From contig JAKLKW010000013.1 of NCBI GenBank assembly GCA_023150455.1, positions 1-48,600 of the forward strand: a stretch of DNA of 48,600 bases. The letters run 5' to 3'. This document shows, in pieces, positions 42,555-48,600 of the stretch. The number at the start of each line of letters is the position of its first letter. Positions within the stretch are counted from its first letter, which is position 1. This stretch comes from Alphaproteobacteria bacterium. Lineage in GTDB: Bacteria; Pseudomonadota; Alphaproteobacteria; JAEULC01. The position numbers were made by a program, and so were the translations under genes. The notes beneath the pieces are model-generated. The model ran no database searches, had not been told where the DNA came from, and saw only the letters and a program-made list of their open reading frames with translations.

Positions 42555-42645
42555 GACGTGGTGCTTCTTCTGCGAGGAGAGAGAGGGAAGGGCGCCCGTC
42601 TCGGATTCAAGGCGCGACGCCCTTCCCGGTCCGATCAGGCGGCGG

Positions 42646-44253
42646 TCACTTCACCGGCTTGATGTTCATGGCCATCGTGTCCTCGTCGACGCGCGGCTTG
42701 ATGGTGACCTTGGACTTCTGCATGGCCCAGGCCGAGCCGACCGCGACCAGGGGCAGGCGCGGGCGGTCGGTGGCGACCAGCTCGTTGGCCTGCTCCAGCA
42801 GCGAGCGGCGCTTGGCCGCGTCCATCTCGACCGCGGCGTCCTGGATCAGCTTGTCCATGACCGGGTTCTTGTAGCCGAGTTGATTGAAGGCTCCGAACTT
42901 CTTCTCCTTGTCGTTCGAGTGCACGACCGACGACAGCGTGTAGTGCGCCTCGCCCGTCAGCGTGCCCCAGCCCGACATGCTGAGCGAGAACTCGCCGCGC
43001 GTGCGCGCCGGGAAGAACACGGCGGCCGGCTGGGCGTTGGCCTGCGCGTCGATGCCGATCGCGGCCAGCATCTGCGCCACCGACGTGCCGACCTGGCGGT
43101 CGCCCGGCAGGCGGTCGCTGGTGAAGCTGAACATGGTCTTGAACCCGTTCGGATAGCCGGCCTCGGCCAGCAGCTTCTTCGCGGCGGCCGGGTCGTATTT
43201 CCGCTCCGGTAGCTTCTTGCTGTAGCCGAAGATGCTCGGCGTCACGAGCTGGTTCTGCGGTTTGCCGAGCCCCTCCATCGCCACCTCGGCCAGCGCCTTG
43301 CGGTCGATGGCGAGGTCGATCGCCTCGCGCACCTTCGGGTCGAGGAACGGGTTCTTGGCGAGCGGCGAGCCGTCCTTGGCCGTGACCTGCTTCGCCTGCT
43401 CGCGCTGGTCCAGTTCCATGTTGAAGACATAGACCGTGTCGATCTTGACCACGGTCAGCTTAGGGTCGCGCTCCAGCGTCGGCACGTCCGAGGCCGGCAC
43501 GCGCACGATCAGGTCGAGCTGGCCGGCCTTGAGCTGCGCCACCCGCGCCGAGTCGTTCGGGATCTCCTTGCGCACGTGGCGCGCCCAGGGCTGCTTCTCG
43601 CCCCAGAACCCGTCGAAGCGGTCCAGCACCAGCTGGTCCTTCGGCGTCCACGACACGAACTTGTAGGGGCCCGTGCCGATCGCGGCCTTGCCGGAGTTGA
43701 AGGCCGCGTTCGCCGTGTCCTTGGTGAGGCCGGTCGCCGCCTTGTGGGACACGATGAACAGCCGGATGAAATCGTTCGGCAGGTTGGGCGCCGGACCGTC
43801 GGTGATGATCCGGATCGTGTGCGGGTCGACGATCTTGGTCTCCTTCACGCGCCGCACGTAGATCGTCAGCGGGTTGGGGCCGGTGACGACCGGGATGCGC
43901 TCGATCGAGAACTTCACGTCCTCGGCCGTGAAGTCCGATCCGTCGTGGAACTTCACGCCCTTGCGCAGCTTGAACTCCCAGGTCGTGTTGTCGACCGCCT
44001 TCCAGCTTTCCGCCAGCCGCGGCTCGATCTCGAGCCCGTCGCCCGACCAAGTCAGCGTGTCGAACACGTGCTTCAGCGCCTCGGCGTGGGTGCCGGTGGC
44101 GGTGAAGTGCGGGTCGATCGATTCCGGGCCGGCGCGCACGCCGATCGTCAAGGTCTGCGCGTCCGCCCACGTCGAAGCAAGCGGCGTCGCCGCGAACGCG
44201 AGGCATGCGGCCAGCACCGCGGCGGCTGCTCCCTGTTTCACCCTGTCCATCAT
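42646..44253 (-). CDS. Peptide/opine-type ABC transporter substrate-binding protein (family 5)
   Basis: A 535-residue DppA/OppA-like protein with a signal peptide (about residues 1-32, ending WADAQ), the family start TLTIGVRAGPESIDPHFTATGTHAEAL, LAESWKAVDNTTWEFKLRKGVKFHDG and C-terminal helical lobe. It delivers a peptide or amide-like solute to the permeases encoded across the divergent promoter. AAGGAGGAGCA precedes the double ATG (44253/44250), and its start overlaps the MarR stop (ATGA), so the regulator and binding protein are cotranscribed and coupled. Confidence 0.92.
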   Translation of the reverse strand: MMDRVKQGAAAAVLAACLAFAATPLASTWADAQTLTIGVRAGPESIDPHFTATGTHAEALKHVFDTLTWSGDGLEIEPRLAESWKAVDNTTWEFKLRKGVKFHDGSDFTAEDVKFSIERIPVVTGPNPLTIYVRRVKETKIVDPHTIRIITDGPAPNLPNDFIRLFIVSHKAATGLTKDTANAAFNSGKAAIGTGPYKFVSWTPKDQLVLDRFDGFWGEKQPWARHVRKEIPNDSARVAQLKAGQLDLIVRVPASDVPTLERDPKLTVVKIDTVYVFNMELDQREQAKQVTAKDGSPLAKNPFLDPKVREAIDLAIDRKALAEVAMEGLGKPQNQLVTPSIFGYSKKLPERKYDPAAAKKLLAEAGYPNGFKTMFSFTSDRLPGDRQVGTSVAQMLAAIGIDAQANAQPAAVFFPARTRGEFSLSMSGWGTLTGEAHYTLSSVVHSNDKEKKFGAFNQLGYKNPVMDKLIQDAAVEMDAAKRRSLLEQANELVATDRPRLPLVAVGSAWAMQKSKVTIKPRVDEDTMAMNIKPVK

Positions 44254-44795
44254 TGCTCCTCCTTCTCCCCTAAGTGTGAGGGCCAATTCGGCGTGTCGGC
44301 CACGAGCTTGGCCAGCAGGTTCGACAGCACCCGCTGCTCGTCGCGGCTCAGCACTTCGAGCATGCGCCGCTCGCGCGCGACCATCGGCGGCACGGACTCG
44401 TCCAGGATGCGGCGTCCCTCGGCGGTCAGCCGCAAGACGTAGCTGCGCCGGTCGCGCTGGTCGGGCGCGCGGCGGATCAGCCGGCGGCGCAGCAGCTTCT
44501 GGATCGCGCGGCTGACCGTGTTCTTCGGGAACCCGGACGAGGCGCAGACGTCCTTGGCCGCGATGCCGTCGCGCAGATGGAGCGCGTAGAGCACGACGTA
44601 TTCCGGCCGCATCAAGCCGTAGCGCTGCTCGATCCAGCCGTAGACCGGCAGGTTGAAGTGCAGGCCCAGGTAATTGATGCGGAACGAGAACCAGCACGGG
44701 TTCTCCCACAGCTTGACCGCGATCAGCGGATGCAGCCCGGCGCCGTCGGTCGGCGCCTCGGGACGCGGCATCAGCTTGAGCGGCGCGGTGGCCAT
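44250..44795 (-). CDS. MarR-family transcriptional regulator
   Basis: A 181-residue winged-helix protein with a MarR core: EYVVLYALHLRDGIAAKDVCASSGFPKNTVSRAIQKLLRRRLIRR (about 66-109), then DQRDRRSYVLRLTAEGRRIL (the beta-wing). An unusual N-terminal 40 residues contain KLWENPCWFSFRINYLG, possibly part of ligand binding or dimerisation. It begins 17 bp from a perfect 14-bp palindrome, its likely operator. It probably controls both its own operon with the binding-protein gene and the divergent creatininase/permease operon. Confidence 0.9.
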   Translation of the reverse strand: MATAPLKLMPRPEAPTDGAGLHPLIAVKLWENPCWFSFRINYLGLHFNLPVYGWIEQRYGLMRPEYVVLYALHLRDGIAAKDVCASSGFPKNTVSRAIQKLLRRRLIRRAPDQRDRRSYVLRLTAEGRRILDESVPPMVARERRMLEVLSRDEQRVLSNLLAKLVADTPNWPSHLGEKEEQ

Positions 44796-44811
44796 GCGAC
44801 AAGTCCAAATG

Positions 44812-44825
44812 GTTCCATATGGAAC
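44812..44825. promoter_or_regulatory. Perfect palindrome, likely MarR operator in divergent promoter
   Basis: GTTCCATATGGAAC is a perfect 14-bp palindrome. It lies in the only AT-rich patch between the two operons and just beside TTGACG-17 bp-TCAAGT (44826-44854), which reads as a weak promoter on the plus strand. A GGTCAA (TTGACC on the minus strand, 44847-44852) offers a divergent -35. Confidence 0.6.
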
Positions 44826-44888
44826 TTGACGATACTTGCGCCGCTTGGTCAAGTGTCGAGGGGAGCCGCCGGGCGGGGGAGGCCTTTC

Positions 44889-45590
44889 ATGCGCGTCGCC
44901 GAGATGAACTGGATGCAGGTCGAGGCCCGCGTGGCCGCGGACGACCGCTGCGTCCTGCCGATCGGCAGCGTCGAGCAGCACGCCTATTTGAGCCTGTGCG
45001 TCGACATGATCCTGTCGGAGAAGGTGGCGGTGGACGCGGCCGAGCCGCTCGGCGTGCCGGTCTATCCGGCCGTGCCGTTCGGCATCACGCCCTATTTCTC
45101 CGACTTCCCCGGCACGGTGACGCTGCGCGTGACCACCTACATCGCGCTGATCGACGACATCCTGGAAAGCCTGTACCGCGGCGGCTTCCGCCGCATCGTC
45201 ATGGTCAACGGCCATGGCGGCAACGGGCCGGTCCAGGGCTTCCTGCAGGAATGGATGGGCCGGCGGCGCGACGCCAAGGTCAAGTTTCACAACTGGTGGA
45301 ACTCACCGAAGACCTGGGCCAAGGTGCAGGAGATCGACCCGGCCGCGTCGCACGCGAGCTGGATGGAGAATTTCCCCTGGACGCGGGTCCCGGGCGTGAG
45401 GCTGCCGCAGGAGAAGAAGCCGCAGATCGACTATGCGCGCATGCGCCTGTCCAACCCGGCCGAGGTGCGCAAGCTGGTCGGCGACGGCAACTACCACGGG
45501 CTGTACGAGCGCACCGACGGCGAGATGCTGGCGCTGTGGAACGTGGCCGTGGAGGAGACGCGGGCGATCATCGAGCGCGACTGGCCGTGA
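44889..45590 (+). CDS. Creatininase-family amidohydrolase
   Basis: A 233-residue protein with LPIGSVEQHAYLSLCVDM (E29, H31, D39 as metal ligands) and VNGHGGNGP (H109) of the creatininase fold. Creatininase itself has NGHYEN; NGHGGN is the variant seen in many amidohydrolases of the family such as formamide or mycofactocin-peptide hydrolases. It probably opens a cyclic amide or cleaves a small amide imported by the transporter encoded downstream. GGGGGAGG precedes the ATG at 44889. It is the first gene of the divergent operon. Confidence 0.88.
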   Translation: MRVAEMNWMQVEARVAADDRCVLPIGSVEQHAYLSLCVDMILSEKVAVDAAEPLGVPVYPAVPFGITPYFSDFPGTVTLRVTTYIALIDDILESLYRGGFRRIVMVNGHGGNGPVQGFLQEWMGRRRDAKVKFHNWWNSPKTWAKVQEIDPAASHASWMENFPWTRVPGVRLPQEKKPQIDYARMRLSNPAEVRKLVGDGNYHGLYERTDGEMLALWNVAVEETRAIIERDWP

Positions 45591-45640
45591 CGCTCCGCGT
45601 GGCCAGTCCGGCCGGGACCGGATAAAGTCCGGAGCCGGAC

Positions 45641-46612
45641 ATGCTCGGCTTCCTGATCCAGCGCATCCTGCAGGCGGTCGTCGTCATGCTGGCGATCTCG
45701 GCGCTGGTGTTCGTCGGCGTGTTCGCGGTCGGCAACCCGATCGACGTGCTGATCTCGCCCGACGTGACGCAGCAGATCCGCTTGGACACGATCGCGCGCT
45801 ACGGCTTCGACCAGCCGCTGTGGAAGCAGTACCTGGCCTTCCTCGACCGGTTGGTGCGTGCCGATTTCGGCCGCTCCTTCGTGTTCAACATGCCGGTGCT
45901 CGACCTCATCCTGTCGCGGCTGCCGGCGACGCTCGAGCTTACGCTCGCCGCCGTGCTCGGCGCGACGCTGCTCGGCGTGCCGCTCGGCATGTATGCCGGC
46001 TACAAGCCCGACAGCCTGGTGTCGAAGGCGATCATGGGGCTGTCGATCCTGGGCTTCTCGGTGCCGACCTTCTGGATCGGGCTGATCCTGATCCTGGTCT
46101 TCGCCGTCAATCTCGGCTGGCTGCCGGCGGGCGGGCGCGGAGCGACCGTTCCCATCCTCGGCGTCGAGTGGAGCTTCCTCACCGCCGAGGGGCTGAAGCA
46201 CCTGCTGCTGCCGGCCTTGACCCTGTCGCTGTTCCGCCTGGCGCTGATGATCCGCCTGGCGCGGGCCGGCATGCGCGAGGCGATCCTGTCGGACTACGTC
46301 AAGTTCGCCCGCGCCCAGGGCCTGTCCGAGGGCAAGGTGATCGGCGGCCATGTGCTGAAGAACATCTCCATTCCCATCGTGACGGTGTTCGGCCTCGAAT
46401 TCGGCGCCACGCTGGCCTTCGCGGTCGTCACCGAGACGATCTTCTCCTGGCCGGGGCTCGGCAAGCTGATCATCGATTCGATCCAGTCGCTCGACCGGCC
46501 GGTCATGGTCGCCTATCTGATGCTGGTCGCCTTCCTGTTCATCATGATCAACTTCCTGGTCGACATCGCCTACGCCGCGCTCGACCCGCGCCTTCGGACC
46601 GGCCGCGCATGA
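45641..46612 (+). CDS. dppB: Dipeptide/oligopeptide-type ABC permease, DppB family
   Basis: A 323-residue permease with six predicted helices. The N-terminal MLGFLIQRILQAVVVMLAISALVF and RYGFDQPLWKQYLAFL, followed later by RLARAGMREAILSDYVKFARAQGL (the ATPase-docking loop) and ETIFSWPGLGKLIIDSI, are standard DppB features. GGAGCCGGAC lies before the ATG. It overlaps the next permease gene by 4 bp (ATGA). Confidence 0.92.
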   Translation: MLGFLIQRILQAVVVMLAISALVFVGVFAVGNPIDVLISPDVTQQIRLDTIARYGFDQPLWKQYLAFLDRLVRADFGRSFVFNMPVLDLILSRLPATLELTLAAVLGATLLGVPLGMYAGYKPDSLVSKAIMGLSILGFSVPTFWIGLILILVFAVNLGWLPAGGRGATVPILGVEWSFLTAEGLKHLLLPALTLSLFRLALMIRLARAGMREAILSDYVKFARAQGLSEGKVIGGHVLKNISIPIVTVFGLEFGATLAFAVVTETIFSWPGLGKLIIDSIQSLDRPVMVAYLMLVAFLFIMINFLVDIAYAALDPRLRTGRA

Positions 46613-47490
46613 CGGACCGCTCCACGCCGCTCGGCCGCTTCTGGTCGGAGTTCCGCGAGAACCGGATCGCGCTGGTCGCCCTATGGGTCGTCGTCGTCAT
46701 CAGCGCGCTGGCCGTGCTGGCGCCGCTCTACGCGCCGCAGGACCCCTACGACATCGGCAAGCTGGTGCTGACCGACGCGCGGCGCCCGCCCGGCCATGTC
46801 GGCGTCGGCGGCTACACCTACTGGCTCGGTACCGACGCGCAGGGGCGCGACCTGCTGTCGGCGATCCTCTATGGCCTGCGCATCTCGGTGCAGATCGGCA
46901 TCGCCGCCGGGGCGATCGCCTTCGCGGTCGGCGGCACGATGGGCGCGGTGGCGGCCTTCCTCGGCGGCCGCACCGAGATCTTGATCATGCGTTTCGTCGA
47001 CATGCAGCTGTCCTTCCCGGCGATCCTGCTGGCGCTGGTCCTGTCGGCCGTGCTCGGCCAGGGCAAGTGGCAGCTGATCGCCGCGCTGGTCGCGGCGCAG
47101 TACGCCTATTTCGCCCGAACCGCGCACGGCGCCGCCTCGGCCGAGCGGGCCAAGGAATACATCGAGGCGGCGCTGTCGACGCCCTTGTCGTCGCGCGCCG
47201 TCGTGTTCCGCCATCTGCTGCCGAACTGCATGCCGCCGCTGATCGTGGTGGCGACGGTGCAGGTCGCCAACTCCATCGCGCTCGAGGCCACCTTGTCCTT
47301 CTTGGGCCTCGGCCTGCCGGTGACCGAGCCGTCGCTCGGCATGCTGATCGCCAACGGATTCCAGTACATGCTGTCGGGCCGCTACTGGATCTCGATCTAT
47401 CCCGGCGTCGCGCTGATCGTGCTGATCCTGGCGATCAACCTGGTGGGCGACCAGATCCGCGACCAGCTCAATCCCAGGCTCAAGCGATGA
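46609..47490 (+). CDS. dppC: Dipeptide/oligopeptide-type ABC permease, DppC family
   Basis: A 293-residue permease with the DppC N-terminal pattern RFWSEFRENRIALVALWVVV, WLGTDAQGRDLLSAILYGLRIS, the docking loop ERAKEYIEAALSTPLSSRAVVFRHLLPN and SLGMLIANG. It pairs with DppB. Its start and stop overlap both neighbouring genes by 4 bp, so the permease and ATPase genes are translationally chained. Confidence 0.92.
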   Translation: MTDRSTPLGRFWSEFRENRIALVALWVVVVISALAVLAPLYAPQDPYDIGKLVLTDARRPPGHVGVGGYTYWLGTDAQGRDLLSAILYGLRISVQIGIAAGAIAFAVGGTMGAVAAFLGGRTEILIMRFVDMQLSFPAILLALVLSAVLGQGKWQLIAALVAAQYAYFARTAHGAASAERAKEYIEAALSTPLSSRAVVFRHLLPNCMPPLIVVATVQVANSIALEATLSFLGLGLPVTEPSLGMLIANGFQYMLSGRYWISIYPGVALIVLILAINLVGDQIRDQLNPRLKR

Positions 47491-48473
47491 GCGCGCCGGT
47501 CCCCAAGTCGCCCGTGCTCGAAGTAAGGGGCCTCAAGACGCATTTCTTCACGCGCGGCGGCGTGGTGAAGGCGGTCGACGGCGTCGACTTCTCGGTGGCG
47601 CGCGGGCGCGTGCTGGGGCTGGTCGGCGAGTCCGGCTCGGGCAAGACCGTCACCGGCCTGTCGCTGATCGGCCTGATCGACCCGCCCGGCCGCGTCGTCG
47701 AGGGCTCGGTTAGGCTCGGCGGACAGGAGCTGATCGGGCTCGCGCCCGACGCGCTGCGCCGCGTGCGCGGGCGGCGCATCGCCATGATCTTCCAGGACCC
47801 GATGATGACGCTGAACCCGGTGCTCAAGGTCGGGACCCAGCTGTCGATGGCGCTCCGCGCGCACGAGGCGGTATCGGCCGACGCGGTGCGCCGGCGGTCG
47901 ACGGCGGCGCTCGGCCGCGTCGGCCTGCCGTCGCCCGAGGCGTGCCTCGACGCCTATCCGCACCAGCTTTCGGGCGGGATGCGCCAGCGCGTGGCGATCG
48001 CCATCGCGATGCTGCACCGGCCCGACGTCATCGTCGCCGACGAGCCGACCACCGCGCTCGACGTGTCGATCCAGGGCCAGATCCTGCACGAGATGCAGAG
48101 CCTGGCGGCCGAGACCGGCGTCGCGCTGGTGTGGATCACGCACGACCTCGCCGTGGTGTCCAGCCTCGCCCACGACATCGCGGTCATGTATGCCGGCCGC
48201 ATCGTCGAGTACGGCGCCGCCGACGAGGTGCTGTCGGCGCCGCGCCATCCCTATACGCGCGGCCTGCTCGAGTCGGTGCCGGGCGAGGCCGCGCCGGGCA
48301 GCGAGCTGCTGCAGATACCCGGCAGCATTCCCGCGCTGGTCGACCTGCCGCCCGGCTGCGCCTTCCGCGCCCGCTGCAGGCGCGCCGACGGCTCGTGCGA
48401 GACGATGCCCGAGATCGTCGCCGACGGCGCGGGGCGCACGCTGCGCTGCCATCACCCGCTGGAGGCAGCCTAA
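47487..48473 (+). CDS. dppD: Dipeptide/oligopeptide-type ABC ATPase, DppD family
   Basis: A 328-residue ATPase with Walker A GESGSGKT (47-54), MIFQDPMMTLNPVLKVG, signature LSGGMRQRV, Walker B VIVADEPTTALD and the peptide-transporter C-terminal zinc/iron-sulfur-like Cys cluster (CAFRARCRRADGSC ... CHHP). Such importers normally need a second ATPase, DppF. Its gene would begin at the overlapping TAATG (ATG at 48473), but transposase sequence follows within a few codons, so the operon is cut here. Confidence 0.93.
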   Translation: MSAPVPKSPVLEVRGLKTHFFTRGGVVKAVDGVDFSVARGRVLGLVGESGSGKTVTGLSLIGLIDPPGRVVEGSVRLGGQELIGLAPDALRRVRGRRIAMIFQDPMMTLNPVLKVGTQLSMALRAHEAVSADAVRRRSTAALGRVGLPSPEACLDAYPHQLSGGMRQRVAIAIAMLHRPDVIVADEPTTALDVSIQGQILHEMQSLAAETGVALVWITHDLAVVSSLAHDIAVMYAGRIVEYGAADEVLSAPRHPYTRGLLESVPGEAAPGSELLQIPGSIPALVDLPPGCAFRARCRRADGSCETMPEIVADGAGRTLRCHHPLEAA

Positions 48474-48481
48474 TGCGTCAG

Positions 48482-48600
48482 TCAAGCGGCGAGTTTGAAG
48501 TTTGTCTGGAAGGTCTGTCGGTTGTTGAGCATGGCCCAGAGGACATTGATGCGTCGGCGCGCGAGTGCGATGACGGCCTGATGGTGACGTTTTCCCTCGC
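48482..48600 (-). mobile_element. 3' end of an IS110-family transposase gene (partial)
   Basis: Read on the minus strand, the window edge encodes EGKRHHQAVIALARRR, then INVLWAMLNNRQTFQ, TNFKLAA and a stop at 48482-48484. This is the typical C-terminus of an IS110/IS1111-type DEDD transposase. The rest lies beyond the window. It begins 8 bp after the dppD stop, in opposite orientation, within what should be the start of a dppF gene. Confidence 0.8.

Overview
The window is very GC-rich chromosomal DNA, about two thirds G+C or more by eye, coding densely on both strands. Gene families point to an alphaproteobacterium: error-prone polymerase DnaE2 behind a GTTC-N7-GTTC LexA box, many ABC importers with LysR or MarR regulators, a Mo/FeS/FAD hydroxylase, PAS_5 and DUF4142 proteins. 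A soil or plant-associated member of Rhodospirillales or Hyphomicrobiales is my best guess; no rRNA, tRNA or other lineage marker is present to settle it.

Region 1 (1-6.6 kb) is patchy. It holds a 5'-cut, circularly permuted D-amino-acid-oxidase-like gene and a decayed copy of part of it, a HigBA-type toxin-antitoxin pair, a PAS_5 protein, a dialkylglycine-decarboxylase-like enzyme, a truncated EamA exporter, 1.5 kb of non-coding DNA full of palindromic repeats (with a possible 159-bp MITE and an orphan promoter-terminator unit), and a ParDE pair.

Region 2 (6.6-16.4 kb) is one minus-strand operon divergent from a LysR gene. In transcription order it encodes a periplasmic binding protein, two permeases, an enoyl-CoA-hydratase-family enzyme, an acyl-CoA ligase, and the FAD, 2Fe-2S and Mo subunits of a xanthine-dehydrogenase-family hydroxylase. 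This gene set matches CoA-dependent degradation of a ring carboxylate such as 2-furoate (Hmf-like). Region 3 (16.4-29.1 kb) has a frameshifted RibD-like gene, a metal-site-less M24 protein, an AHL-lactonase-like hydrolase, and a plus-strand operon of a beta-hydroxyacid dehydrogenase, an MmgE/PrpD protein, a complete Liv-type importer (including a LivM-LivG fusion) and a carboxymuconolactone-decarboxylase-like protein, followed by a convergent SDR and a LysR gene.

Region 4 (29.1-39.7 kb) is housekeeping and stress related: PPK2, an atypical NAD-binding SDR, a small Cys-rich protein, DUF4142, LexA-box-controlled dnaE2 beside udgX, and an NfeD/SPFH membrane pair. Region 5 (39.7-48.6 kb) has an SDR, a ketopantoate-reductase-like enzyme, an isoaspartyl peptidase/asparaginase, and a Dpp/Opp-type importer with a creatininase-family hydrolase, arranged divergently around a MarR gene and a perfect 14-bp palindrome. 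The importer operon is cut at the first codons of a presumed second ATPase gene by an IS110-family element. Two families of long palindromic repeats (CACGAAG-type and CGCGGAG-type, four copies each) recur in the gaps between genes.
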